A stretch of DNA of 64,000 nucleotides from Solanum dulcamara (GCF_947179165.1 NC_077248.1:52233732-52297731); one strand, 5' to 3'. Shown: positions 22,286-34,682, numbered from the stretch's first letter. Numbers and translations: made by a program. Notes: generated from the sequence alone by a model not told the origin.

Positions 22286-22977
22286 ACAGGAAGAAAATGA
22301 GCCGACTTAGTCATTCGATTGATAATCACCCAAATAGAATCATGTTGCCTACGAGTACAAGAAAAAACAGTAACGAAGTCTATATTCAAGGCTTCCCACT
22401 TCCAAGTAGGAATCTCAATGTCTTGAGCCAAACTTCCTATTTTTTAATGCTCAACTTTCACTTGTTGACAGTTAGGACACTTAGCCATGAATTTTGGAAT
22501 ATGTCATTTCATGCCATTCCACCTATACACTTTCCTCAATTCACGATACATCTTTGGGGAACTAGGATGAATAGAATATCATGAACTATGAGCTTTGGAC
22601 AATATCATATCTTTCACGACATCAACATTCGGAACACACAATCGGCCTTGATATCTCAAAATACCATCCCCCCCTTAGGAGAAAGCCTCAATGGCTTTTT
22701 CGGCAACCTCTTTCTTCAATTCAACCAAAGCAGGATCACTATCTTGCTTTTCCTTTATATCCACCACAAGAAATAATTCGGAACCATTTTGCACATCAAC
22801 ACCACCTACCTTAGAATCAACCAATCGAACACCCAAATGGGCTAATCTTTGCACATCCAGAACTAGCTCTTTCTTCGCATCTACAATATGAGCAACATTG
22901 TTCACAGACAATCTACTAAGAGCATCGGAAACTATATTTTCCTTACTTGAATAGTATAGAACACTCATGTCATAGAA
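22286..22977 (-). pseudogene. Ty3/gypsy pol fragment: RNase H end to integrase
   Basis: The minus strand reads YDMSVLYYSSKENIVSDALS at 22976-22905, then a linker (VKSKVG-like and LVELKKEVAEKAIEAF), the integrase H2C2 zinc region near 22680-22440 and the start of the catalytic core (IIN.MTKSAHFLPVKTS) at about 22330-22290. Stops and frameshifts are present. Both ends stop abruptly against Harbinger-like sequence. It resembles the fragment at 1-545 in content and decay but is a separate copy. Confidence 0.8.
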
Positions 22978-23086
22978 AGAAATGAAATTCGTTGTTATGC
23001 AAAATTTTCGATTAAACAAGGCGGTGTTTCTTAATCTATCCAAAGACTTAAATGAGAAATATGGGCTTATACCCACACGTGGAATA
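22978..23086 (+). pseudogene. PIF/Harbinger transposase, upstream exon fragment
   Basis: The plus strand reads MQNFRLNKAVFLNLSKDL, then NEKYGLIPTRGI, which is the region upstream of the catalytic core in plant HARBI1-type transposases. The frame continues across the GAATA duplication into the downstream piece at 26118, where SIHEILGMFL follows. This shows that the 3 kb LTR between them landed inside the coding exon. The left end is cut by a gypsy fragment, so the N-terminus is absent. Confidence 0.7.
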
Positions 23087-26000
23087 TGTCACGACCCAAC
23101 CCCGGAGGCCACAACTGGGGTCCAATCTGAACCCTAATATATGTGTCTATCAGTTGTGGTCAAGTTGAACTGTAATTAACATAATACCATGCAATAGAAC
23201 CCTATTGGGTGATAATATTTTCATAGACCAGTAGCCTTTTTCATTTGGATCACGTCATGAAAGGGCACGTAAGCCGACGAGGCTATCATACATATAAACC
23301 TTTACAACATTTCATGTAGACCAAGATGAACAAAACTTACACATACAACCCACAGATACATGTCTGCAGACCTTTAAAAATATTAATGACAATATATGGA
23401 GGGACAAGGCCCCCGTCATACCTCTGGATAGACAAAACAATTTTATACATCGGTGGTCAGTACCAAAACTAGTCTCCAATACAATGGAGCCTCTTCCAGC
23501 TGAGCTGAGCGGGATCCTAAGCTGACGGAAACCCAGAACCTGTATCTGTACCTGCGGGCATGAAATACAGCCCCCCAAGAAAAGGGGGTTAGTACGACAT
23601 ATGTACTGAGTATGTAAAACACAACATAACACAATTGGAAGTATATCTAAAATAGAGAATCAGGGGCTAAATCATCAAATCAGTAACCTATACCTGGGAA
23701 AGTAAAATCATGCATGCTCAAATTTTTCAATATAGCCGTCCCTATCAGGGATTCGGTGAATCATATCTATAAAACCATCACCTTCTTATTACAATACATC
23801 ATCACATCATTACATATATACATATGTACTCATCCCTCTAGTGAGGGTGCGATGAACAATGCAGTGGAATTGTGCACGAATCCGATAATCAGTCTGAGAC
23901 TCGGAGAAGAAGTGTTATAGTATACACGAGTAGAGTAGTGGGAAACAAAACACAGTTTAAATTATTATCTAAGACTCAATGAAGTCATCAAGTGAACCAT
24001 CACTTGGAGGTCAGGGTAAGAAGTATCTAACATATACCTTATAAATGTCACTAAGGACTAAGTAAAAAGAAGTCTTGGAAATCTTAGACGTATACCAATG
24101 TGAAATATCTTATAGAAGCCTGAGCATTGGTTATCTCGGAATCTTTCTCTTTTAAAAGAAGATTTTGTCTAATCAATCACTATACAGTCACATAGAAAAC
24201 TCGAGGAATAGGAGTTTATCTACTTTAAGAGTCTTAACATCCAGAAAAGATCACGAGTCCTGAAGTCATATTCAGAACCTAAGAATGAAGTTGCACCAGA
24301 ACTTACATCATCCATAGTCTACATCTAAGACATTCCAAAAGAAGGAAAAGATAGTTTCACATACCTATGTCAAAAACATGCCAAGAGAAAGCTTCACATA
24401 CCTCGTATGGACTTCTCTTAATCACGTCCACATTGTCGTCCTCCAAACCTATTTAACAAGAAAGTAATACGAATATCAACCACTCTTGACTTTCCAGCAC
24501 CTTAAGTTGCACCTTAGTATTCATGGAACCTATTTCCTTATTCGTCTCCTCAATTAGTTCTTTAATTAGTTAAGGCGTTAACGAAAATTGGGCAGCACCT
24601 CCCCTATAATGTGCCCTATTCGAATTTCCAATTACACCCCTAGTTACTACATCCAACCAACAACAATAAACTTCAGCCCATATATACATAAAACATGGCA
24701 ACATTACACAACATAAGCTCCAAACAACTTGCTGAAAATTACGACACCAAAATAGGGTTTCTAGTCTTTATTTCATAACGCCTTTAATTATACGAAATGA
24801 ACGGTCGGGTGGCTGCAAACAAAAGCACCCAAAAATAATTTAGAACAATTTTAGTCCCGGAAACACACCCCCACACACCTGAAGCAGTACACCACAAGCA
24901 CAACACTTTACTTCGACGACAATTCAACTATAGCGACTCCAATTTAGATTGTCTTCAACGTTAAGCATTTCTATTACATTTTCACATTTACAGCAACCTA
25001 TAAGGCGTGTAACACATTCCATAATAACACCATAAATTCCAAATTAAAAGGAGAAACCTTACCTTACCGGAAATTGGCCAAAACTCGCCAAAACTGCATC
25101 TCGGAAACTTCTCAATGTGCTGAATTAGGGCGGACTGTTTGTGTCCCTTTTCCGCTGCCACAAATTGGAATTTTATGTTATAAAACACCATTATATAACT
25201 GTGGTATACCTTAAATAATTAATTCATGGAATGAAACTCGGACGCTTACCTTGGCAGCCCCAAACCTGTAGCTCCTCTTCTTGCCCTCCAACGTTTTTCT
25301 CTTCTTCTTTCTTACTTTCTTCCAAGTTTCCAAGTGTAAAGCTAAAGATATGGTTCCGTAGACACCTTAAGATACATATATACACCTCCAATATTTATAG
25401 AAACACCGTAGATAATTAATTCACGGAGAAAAATTGAAGAACTCACCTTGAACTTCTTCTAAGCCATGGCTGCCTTCCTTTTCTCTTCTACGTTTTCCCT
25501 TGGCTTTCTCTCATTTTCTAACTTGGAAATATTTAATATGATGACTTAATCATAAAATATAATAGATATACATGCCCTTAGGAGGTGACACATGTCATCC
25601 TCTATGGTGACACATATCAAGCCCTTATTGGGCCACCTCAACCATGCAATCAATGAGGGGATGCCACATATCCTTGGTGAGGCCTACCCCCAAGTAGGTG
25701 GGTCACCTACTTGACTCCAAGCAGGTGGGTCACCTTCTTGCTTGAGGTTCTGCCACGTGTCACCTTCCTAGGCTGCTACGTGTCCTTTTCTTCTCTTTCT
25801 CGTGGGTTCATAATCTCATATTATTTTAAGAGCCTATGTAATCCATGCTATGTAAGCTTGGTATGTCCTCCAGTAGCTTAGGAAATGTAAGACTTCTAAG
25901 TTAGTAGATTACGTAGGTAAATCGAGTCCTACAACTCATTACTTGGCCTCCAACTCCTTTTGGATTCTTATTATCCTATTTCCAACCTTCCCTCTTACGG

Positions 26001-26117
26001 AATATCACATTCTTCCTTCCTTAGAGTTGTCTGATAGTGTGGTAGATTATCCGACTCACTTGATAACTTCTAAGAAGCTTAAGAGACATTCCGAACTCAA
26101 GAGTGTTTGTTGTAACA
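23087..26117 (-). mobile_element. F1 solo LTR (copy D) inside a Harbinger transposase
   Basis: It runs from TGTCACGACCC to GTTGTAACA on the plus strand and is flanked on both sides by GAATA (23082-23086 and 26118-26122), a perfect 5 bp target duplication. No internal retrotransposon sequence or second LTR is attached. Its length is about 3.03 kb. It shares long blocks with copies A and C, such as the stretch around AGAGCCTATGTAATCC. The ORFs within it are unsupported. It is the cleanest LTR copy in the window for defining the family's ends. Confidence 0.92.
25586..25759 (-). promoter_or_regulatory. Palindromes and G-box in U3 of F1 LTR copy D
   Basis: CAAGTAGGTG ggt CACCTACTTG at 25691-25712 (approximate edges) is a perfect 10 bp inverted repeat. 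A TGACACATGTCA with TGACACATATCA pair lies at 25586-25618, and CACGTG lies at 25754-25759. Order and spacing match copies A and C. Regulatory function is inferred. Confidence 0.5.
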
Positions 26118-27108
26118 GAATATCCATACATGAAATTTTAGGCATGTTCTTGATGACTTGTGCACATGGAGAGGGAAATCGAATGATTCAAGATATCTTT
26201 TCAATATTTAGGAGAGACAGTTCATAGACACTTTCCTAGTGTTTTAAAAGTTGTTTCTAAGCTTGCAAGAGACATTATTAAACCACATTTAAATTATAAT
26301 GATGGTGTCGGAGCTCACAAGCCATGTAATGAACGATATTTGCCTTTCTTTAAGATAAGTAACAATTTAGTTTACTATACTTTTTTTAGTATTACTTGCT
26401 ATATTTTTCAAGTCATGTCATTTTTATTTTCTTTAGTATTACTTGCAAGAGATATTATTATATTATAATTTTTAAAAAATATTACTTAAATTATAAATTT
26501 ATACATTTTTAGGATTGTATTAGAGCACTTGATGGCACATATGTTAAAGCTAGATTGCCACAAGGTTAACAAATACCTTATATTGGACATAAAGGTTATC
26601 CGACTCAAAATATTCTTTTCGTTGTGGATATTAATATGAGTTTTACATTTACATGGGCTGGGTGGGAAGGAGCATCTCATAATACCCATATATTTAGTGA
26701 GGCTCTTCGTAGACGTGAACTCAACTTTCCACACCCGGTAAAAAAATATTATTTAGTTGATGAAGGATATTCACATATGAAGGGATATATGGCTCCATAC
26801 AAACGACATAATGTGAGATATCACCTTCCTGATTTTCGTTGTGGTGCAACAAGACAATTGCGAGAGCCAAGAGGACGCATCAAAAAATTTAACTATTTGC
26901 ATTCTTCATGTAGAAATATAGTAGAGTGCACATTTGGTGTTTGGAAAGCAAGGTGGTCTATTTTTCGAGAAATACCCTACTATAACATATTGACACTCAA
27001 AGGGACATCATACTTGCTACTATGGCCATTCACAATTATATTAGAAAAAAAATACAATATGGATGATGCATTTCAAACAACTGAGGATGAGATATATATT
27101 CCTATATG
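26118..27108 (+). pseudogene. PIF/Harbinger (HARBI1-type) transposase, catalytic part
   Basis: Exon sequence at 26118-26354 gives ISIHEILGMFLMTCAHGEGN, then a frameshift near 26208, then HFPSVLKVVSKLARDIIKPH and GAHKPCNERYLPFFK. After an intron, 26513-27108 encodes the DDE nuclease. RALDGTYV holds the first Asp, YYLVDEGY the second and RNIVECTFGVWKARW the Glu. Such transposases cut the element out at TTA/TAA targets together with a Myb-like partner. A stop interrupts the frame near 26565 (QG then stop), and the C-terminus is lost at 27108, where an LTR-like fragment starts. The catalytic triad is intact, but the gene is split by the solo LTR, frameshifted and lacks its ends. It is a transposon gene, not the host HARBI1 homologue. 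Confidence 0.88.
26355..26512 (+). other. Intron remnant in the Harbinger transposase
   Basis: The exon sequence joins as Phe-Lys-Asp-Cys across the gap. The intron is AT-rich and ends TTTTTAG. Its 5' side reads AAG then ATAAGT, so the donor GT has become AT and normal splicing is lost. Confidence 0.7.
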
Positions 27109-28500
27109 AGTAAGTGAATCCACTAAGAAGTTATGTGAACCGGGTATTCACCCCTAGTTCTTAGACTCGGGTACTCACCTGCAAGCCTTGATATTTTGGG
27201 TACTCACCTCGTAGAGATTTGGGTATTCGCTTCTAATCTCTTTTATACCTACGGTGGCACGTAGACTTTATATAAGGACCCTATATTTTGAGTCCCCACA
27301 TCAACTCCACATTCAGTGCTAAGTCAAATCTCACAGAATACATACATAGCATAGAAATCATAATTTCATATATCATAGCCATTATCATAGGTTTGAAATC
27401 ATAGAATAGCCCATTTTCATAACATACTTGTAATATGAGAATTATCCTTTCATCATTACTATCATACATACATAGACATAATTCATATTTAGAAATTAGG
27501 GTAAAACTTGGATGCATAATTAATTTGAATGAGATTCATAATAATACCTTTGAAATCGTTGAATAAAACTTCTCATAGAATATAACTTGAAAATTCATGA
27601 TCATAGCTTATACTTGAAAATAGTGTAATAGATGAATGCATGATCAATTAATTTAAAAATCATGTAATTGATTTGAAAATATGCATGATCATATACTTTA
27701 TATCAGCCCATCCATAATTCATATGGATAATATTATTAGGAAGTATAATTGAAAATACTCATAATTTTCATCATGAACCCTAAAAATCAAAAATAGGAGA
27801 ATTCATGGAAAACTCTTCAATTTCATGAAATAACCATTAATGTATATAAAAATAGACTCATGATCATAATTTGAATCAAAATTCATGCAATAGGAGTAGA
27901 TATCATAAAACCCATAGAATATTAAACTTTAATTTGATAGAAAAACCTTGAGAAATTGATTGGGCTTCATGGATGAAAGAATACATGAATCAATACCCAC
28001 ATACCTTAAGTGAGAACACCAAATAATTTGGAAGAACTTGAGAGTTTTGATGGAGAGCTTGAGTGAATTTACTTGAAGTCTTCAATGGAACCCTTGATAG
28101 TCTTTTGTAGAGAGAGAAATATTTAAGTACGTGAATTGTACAAGAATGAACAGAATTAGGGATTTAGGTTAATTTATAAAGTTGAATTCGGTCCTGAAAA
28201 GGTCTAGGTTCATTAGATAACAACTTGAGAAAAGTCTAAAATGCACTTACTAAAGATCCAACTCGGCCAGAAAAACCTTGCCAGGTCCGCAATGCGGACT
28301 TGTCCCAGACCTTTTTATTTTGTGCAGTTTCTTGAAAAATCTATCTTTCGATCTACGGATCCTAAAAATCCATCGAGGTTTTGACCTCCTGATCAATATT
28401 CCAAACTCGGATTTTCCAAAAAGATTAAGAATAATGCGTTACATGAGCGGCTTAATCCCAAGGCATTCTTAAAGTACTTGTAAGCATTTTTGAAAGATGT
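27109..28500 (-). repeat. Gypsy LTR fragment, minus orientation (F2-like)
   Basis: The AT-rich sequence has the same internal layout as the chromovirus LTRs further right. A CATTCAGTGCTAAGTCAAAT-like block near 27315 corresponds to CATTCGGTGCTAAGTAAAT near 43355. Blocks of ACCCACATACCTTAAGT and AGAGAGA type occur near 28000-28110. A set of diverged GGGTACTCACC repeats lies at 27137-27240. No LTR end was located, so the limits are approximate. No coding sequence is seen. Confidence 0.45.
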
Positions 28501-30209
28501 TATAGAGAGGGTTAGAAAGCTTTAGGGTAGTCAATAGTTAAAAATATAGTCCCAAGAATCATTCATGTTCATTAATGAAACATAGAGAAAAGACTAAAAT
28601 AACCCAAACTTAAAATTGAATCTGAGAACATAAATGGACCATTACCAAGGCCCATGAAAGTCAATACGGGCTGTGGTCCGCATCGTGAAGGTGGAATTCT
28701 ACTTTTGAAAAGATGCCTTCCCCATCACGGGACACACCACGGACTATGAAAGGTAATACATCTTGTGGTGGTCGTTCGTTACATGGGACATGAACTTGGA
28801 ATTTTTGATGAAAAGAGTTGGGTTTTACGATTCCTTCCACGAACACTGCACGATCCATGAAGGACAACATGGTTTTGTTTACTAGAGGTGTGAAGATGAC
28901 ACTGACAGGAGCCTACATGAGGGGTTTACCATGGAGGTCATTACAAATCGTGGTCCGTAATACGGCTCATGGTGGCCTCTTGTGGTCACCACCTCAGAAA
29001 CTCAAATGACTGGCATGGACCACGATGCCTCTACACGGTCCATGGTCCTCTTCAAGTCCCATGGTGGGTCGAATGTTTTAATAAAGAAGTTATGGTGTGA
29101 TAAGTTAGTTCTCAAATAATCATGGTAAAGAACTGAAAGGACATTCTCACCAACTGATGGATTCTTATGAATCAATCATGTTAATGAGATATTCCTATGA
29201 ATTTCTTATGATAAGGACTTATATCTATTATTTCCTTTGCTAAATGATGTTAATGACTATGATTTCATGAAGTTCCATTGGGATAATGACTAAGCACCGA
29301 GAAGACTTTAAGGTGGGGTTTGGTACGGTAGCCATAATAGCTTCCCAAGGGAATCCTAGTAGCAACCTTTAGTCCTTAACTATATTACCAGCGAAGGTTT
29401 AAAGTGCCAATATCTTGTAGCTAGTAGATCCAATATAGCATAAAGTTAGAGGAAGTACCATCACAGAGTTTACATTGGCAAAGTAGCCTCTCCCTTCTCG
29501 ATATTGGAGTGCATCGGATTCTATGTTATAGCTCACATGGTCTTACATGTTGGCTAAATTTCCTATCCTACATCAAGGTAAATGGAAAGATAAAAAGTTC
29601 TCATGATGATATTTTGATGTATTGACCATATGATGATATGTTTATAAGGTTTTCATGGATTTACTCATATTTTAAGATATTGATCATGCATCTAATGATT
29701 TATATTGTATGTCCTATATCCATAGTTCATGCATACTTCTCACATACTTAGAGCATTCTATGTACTTACGCAAACTTTTTGCCTACTCTATATCATAATA
29801 TAGAAACGGATGATCATCGTACACCTCCTATTCGTGAGTAGAGTTGAGCTTGTTTCTTTCACTTATGGTTAGTCCACATGTTTTGAGAATGTGACATTTT
29901 ACTTTTCCTATGTATTTATGACTTTCTTATATTATCATGGGTGAGCTAGGAGCTCCTCTTATTCCACCATTTAGTAAGTAGAGGCATGTTGGATGTTATA
30001 TAGTTTATGTTGTCTTTCATTCGAGTCTGAGACTTAGTATCTTTTATTGAGACTTGTCACATTGAGACTTTATTTCTATATCTATGTCTCAAATTTGTTG
30101 CTTTACTTATCTTATATATGATTATGAATGATATGCTAAGAGGATTGGTTGGGGTCTTCCAAGATTCTGAATGTCGTGTCCCACATAGGGTTTAGCTTGG
30201 ATTATGACA
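28501..30209 (+). repeat. 5' LTR of the F2 gypsy element (left end approximate)
   Basis: The repeat ends GGATTATGACA at 30209, directly before a primer-binding site and a plus-strand gag-pol. Its last 500 bases are the inverted counterpart of the LTR that begins at 34683, for example the TACTTACGCAAACTTTTTGCC region. Several CATGGTCCGTAAT and CACGGTCCATGG type palindromic phrases occur at 28650-29060. The 5' boundary could not be found. Confidence 0.6.
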
Positions 30210-30212
30210 AAT

Positions 30213-30225
30213 TTGATATCAGAGC
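30213..30225 (+). other. Primer-binding site of the F2 element (initiator tRNA-Met type)
   Basis: TTGATATCAGAGC follows the LTR end after three bases. It matches the plant iMet site TTGGTATCAGAGC with a single G-to-A change. Confidence 0.8.
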
Positions 30226-30426
30226 ACAAGGTTAAATTATCCTAGGAAGTCGAACATGCCGCATCAAGTAGATTCTTGTTCATCAATATGAAGCACGCCA
30301 CATTTATGAATAGGAGGCTATGAGGTATCTTAAAAAAACATCACTTCTTTCATGATCTCATCGTGCGACAGTGTCAAAACTCTAAGGACCCCTCTTCTAA
30401 CACTTTCTCTTTGCAATTTCAAAATT

Positions 30427-31531
30427 ATGCCTCCAAAAAGGAACCTCATCCAAAGAAATATTGAGAAGGAGCAAAAAGCTCCAAATGACCCTTTGAACGA
30501 ACAAGTGACTCACATAGAGTTCTGAGCCACTTTCTAAGTTCTTGCTCAACCCATGATAGCTTAGATTAATCGAGAGATGGAATCTCCCATGAACCTAAAT
30601 ATGGGTGCGGTGCTAGCCAATTTTTTTATTTCACCCGCCTGAACCCCTTTTGAGTTTCATGGTTCTTAGGTGGATGAGGATCCATAAAAGTTAATAGAGG
30701 GTATTGGTAAGATTGTTGATATCATGGGTATTTTCCTGGTCGAAAAAGCAGCCTTGGTGGTATATCAACTCAAGGGGGTTTCTCAAGTTTGGTATGACTA
30801 ATGTAAAGATGAAAAAGATAGGGATGATGGTCCCGTTGATTAGGAGGAATTCAAGGGGTGCTTTTCTTGACCGATTCTTTTCTTTGGAGTTGAGAGAGAC
30901 TAAAGTGCATGATTTCATCAATTTTAGCTAAGGTAACATGAGTGTGAGGGAGTATGCCCTTAAGTTCACAAAGTTCTTCAAATATTCTCCTTTAATGGAT
31001 GCGGATCCAAGGACTCGAATGAACAAGTTCATTTTGGGTGTGTCCAATTTGCTAGTAAAAGAATGTAGAACTTCCATGGTTATAAAAGATACGGACATTT
31101 CAACACTTACGACACATGCCGAACAAATAAAGGAAGAAAAGCTAAAGCAGAGGTATATAAGAGAATCCAAGAAGGCTCAAACCGATAGTGGTAATTTCTC
31201 ACATTGTAGGTCCGAAAGTATTGGTCGTCCTCAATTTTGTCAAAAGTATTCCAACCAAGCTTCATCTAATACACTGTCTCCAAAATTTGATAAATATAGC
31301 ATTCCTAATCTTATGGTACAAGGAGGAGCTCCAAGTGGTCAAGTCATCCCTCCATTCAATAAGTGTGGAAGAAACCACAAGGGACAATGGTTAGTAGGAT
31401 CAGATATGTATTATAAGTGTAAATATTCAGATCATCAAGCAAAGGAGTGTAGGAGTGGTACTAGGGCCCAGACTCAGACTCTGATTACAAGTCATCCAGA
31501 TCAGCATTGCAGTACTTTAGGTGGCAGTTAG
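30427..31531 (+). pseudogene. Gypsy gag (F2 element)
   Basis: An ATG at 30427 opens with MPPKRNLIQRN. The gag core follows (VVYQLKGVSQVWYD near 30760, EEFKGCF near 30845, [13 protein letters not shown] at 30938 and AEQIKEEKLKQR near 31125). Two knuckle regions at about 31360-31455 read KCGRNHKGQ and YKCKYSDHQAKEC, so the first Cys of the CxxC pair is lost in each. At least five stops break the upstream half, while the last 198 codons are open. Layout and sequence match the gag of the complete element at 35438-44882, so the two belong to related chromovirus lineages. Confidence 0.82.
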
Positions 31532-34500
31532 TGCCAAAACAGATTTTATATCCTTCATACTCATTAGCAGTTAGAGGATTTGCCCGATGTGGTAACTAGT
31601 ATGTTGAAAGTCTTAACTTTGATATTTATGCATTGTTAGATTCGGGTGCTACTCTATCAATTGTTACTCCTTATCTTTATATGAAGTTCATTATTAGTCT
31701 CGAGATCTTGTTAGAGCCTTTTTCGGTCTATATTCCTGTTGGTGATTCAGTTGTGGCTAAAATGTTTATCAAAATTGCCCAGTTTTAATTTTTCATAAAA
31801 TCACCTTTGTTGATCTTGTAGAGCTTAATATGACCGATTTTGATATTATCCTTGGTGTGGATTGACTTCATGCATATTAAGCCTCTATATGTTGTAGGAC
31901 CAATCTAGTCAAGTTTCAGTTTCCTAATGAGTTAGTCCTAAAATGGAAAGGTAGTAATTTCGTGTTGAATGTTCAATTCATTTCATGCCTAAAAGTTTGG
32001 AAAATGATTTCTAAAGGTTGCATTATCATCTAGTATAGGTTAGACATACAAATAGGAGCTTAAGTCAGTTTCGATTATTAATGAGTTCCCGGAAGTCTTT
32101 CCTAATGATCTCTCAGGTATCCCTTCTGAGAGGAAAATAGACTTTGGTAGCAACCTTCTCCCCGATACCCAATCTATCTCTATTCCTCCTTATCGAATAG
32201 CCCCAGCAGAATTCAAAGATTTAAAGGATCAGTTGAAGGAGTTTTTAGATAAGGGTCTTATTAGATCAAGTATCTCTCTATTGGGTGCTCCGGTTCTCTT
32301 TGTTAGAAAGAAGGATGGTTCTCTCTGTATGTGTATTGACTATCGGTAATTGAACAAGGTCACAATTAGGAATAAGTGTCCCATTCCAAGGATTGATGAC
32401 TTTTTTGATCAATTTTAAGGAGCAAGCTAATTTTTAAGATTGATCTTCGACCGGGTTATCATCAACTCCAAGTAAGGGAATGTGACATTCCAAAGATGGT
32501 TTTCATAATTTGGTGTGGTTACTTTGAATTCTTGGTTATGTGTTTTGGACTAACGAATGATCCTACACCTTTTATGGATTTAATGAATAGATTTTTCAAA
32601 ACATATTTGAATATATTTTTAATTGTGTTTATTGATGATATTTTGATCTATTCTAGAGTGAGGAAGATCATGCTGACCATTTGAGGATTCTTTTGTAAAT
32701 TTTTAAGGACCGTCAGTTATTTTCTAGCAAGTGTGAGTTTTGGTTGAGGTGAGTTGCTTTCCTCAGCCATATTGTCTCTGGAGATGGTATCATAGTTGAT
32801 CCTAAGAAGACCGAAGCAACTAAGAATTGGCCTAGATCATTCTCCCCTTCTTATATTTGGGGTTTTTTGGGCTTAGCCAGTTACTATAGACTGTTTGTGA
32901 AAGGTTTCTCTCCCATTGCATCACCCTTGATGACTTTGACTCAAAAAAGGTGAAATTACAATGGTCCGAGGCATATGACAAGAGTTTTCAAGAGTTGAAG
33001 GATAGGCTTACCTCTACTTCGGTGTTGACTTTACTGAAAGGTCCCAATGAGTTTGTTGTTTGTTGTGATGCTTCATGTATTGGTCTTGGTTGTGTTCTAA
33101 TGCAAAATAGTAAATTTATAGCCTATAATTATAGGTAACTCAAGATGCATGAAAAAATTATCTTACTCATGACTTGAAATTAGCGGCAGTGGTCTTTTCT
33201 TTGAAGTTGTGGAAATAATACATTTGTGGTTTCCATGTTGATGTATTCACCGATAATAAGAGCTTGCAATTTATGTTCACTCAAAAGGACTTGAATCTTC
33301 GACAAAGGAGATGACTTGAATTATTGAAGGACTGTGACATGAGTGTGTTATACCATTCGGCAAAGGCGAATATGGTTGCCGATGATCTTAGTAGATTGTC
33401 CATAAATAGTTTTGCCCATGTTGAGGATGAGAAGAAAGAGTTATTTTGGGATGTTCATAGATTACCCATTTGGATGTTCAATTGGTTGATTCTGAGGGAT
33501 GGTGGTCTAATTGTTCAAAATTGTTCTAAATCATCTCTTGTAGTGGTATTAAGGCCAAGGAAGATAATGATCCTACCTTGGTTGAATTGAAGAAAGAGGT
33601 TTCCAAAAAAGCCATTAAGTCTTTCTCCCAAAGCCCAAAGAGGAAATGGTGTTTTGAGATATTAAGGCCGATTATGTGTTCCTGACGTTGATGGTTTGAG
33701 GTAAAAGATATTTTCTAAAACTAATAGCTTGTGGTATTCTTTTCATTTGGGTTCCACAAAGATGTATCATAATTTGAGGGAAGTATATTAGTGGAATGGC
33801 ATGAAGAGAGATATTGTAGAGATTGGGTAAGTTTCCAAATTGTCAACAAGTGAAGGTTGAGCATCAAAAATCGGGAGGTTTAGCTTAAGAGATTGAGATT
33901 CCTACTTGGAAAATAGAAGCCTTGAATATGGACTTCATTACAGGTTTGCCTTGTAACTGAAGGCACCCTGATTTGATTTGGGTGGTTGTTGACCGAATGA
34001 TGAAGTCAGCTCATTTTATTCCTATTAAGACCTCTTATACAGCCGAGGACTATGCTAGATTGTATATCTAAGAGTTGTTTAAGATTAATGGTGTCCCATT
34101 CTCTATTATTTTGGATTGAGGTACTCAGTTTATATATCAGTTTTAAAGATCTTTCAAAAGGGTATTAGCCTCAAGTGAAGCTTAGTACCGCTTTTCACCC
34201 TCAAATGAATGGTCAAGCCAAGCGTACCATTTAGACTTTGGAGGACATATTGAGAGCCTATGTCATTGATTTCAAAGGTAATTGGGATGATCAATTGTCA
34301 TTGATAGAGTTTGCCTATAATAACAGTTACCATTTCATCATTTAGATGTTAGGAAGTATAGGTCTCCTATTAGTTGGTTCGAAGTCAGTGAAGTTTCCTT
34401 GAAAGGACTCGAGTTGTTTCATGAAGCAATAGAGAAGGTGAGGTTTATTAGAGAAAGATTGAAGACTGCCCAAACTCAACAAAAGTCCTATTCGGATATG

Positions 34501-34682
34501 AGGAGAAGAGAGCTCGAATTTGTGGTAAGTGATTAGGTTTACTTAAAACATTTCATCCATGAAGGATGTGTGTATTTTGGTAAGAAAGGGAAGATAAGTC
34601 CCCACTATGAGGGCCCATATCTGATTTTAAGGAAAATTGGCAAGGTGGCATATGAGTTGGATTTTCCTTTTGAGTTGGCATC
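31532..34682 (+). pseudogene. Gypsy pol (F2 element): protease, RT, RNase H, integrase
   Basis: Domains follow in the normal order. Protease is near 31630 (LDSGATLSIVTP). RT is at 32180-32690 ([27 protein letters not shown] and [11 protein letters not shown], so the FIDD active site is kept). RNase H is at 32950-33410 ([14 protein letters not shown] and MVADDLSRLS). Integrase is at 33700-34680 (a zinc region, then DRMMKSAHFIPIKTSYTAEDYA, HPQMNGQAKRT and FGKKGKISPHYEGPYLI). The catalytic Glu of integrase is altered: GQAKRT stands where GQAERT is expected. Frameshifts and stops are frequent. The gene is cut at 34682 by an LTR in the opposite orientation, so any chromodomain and the 3' LTR are missing. 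Confidence 0.85.

Noticed and set aside
25943..26227. Separate 94-residue protein
   Set aside because: The frame joins the end of LTR copy D to the start of the Harbinger exon fragment across the target duplication, so it is a chimera of two elements.
26513..27108. Host HARBI1/ALP1-like gene
   Set aside because: The reading frame is split by a solo LTR, has a stop and a frameshift, and lies with other Harbinger scraps; it is a transposon remnant.
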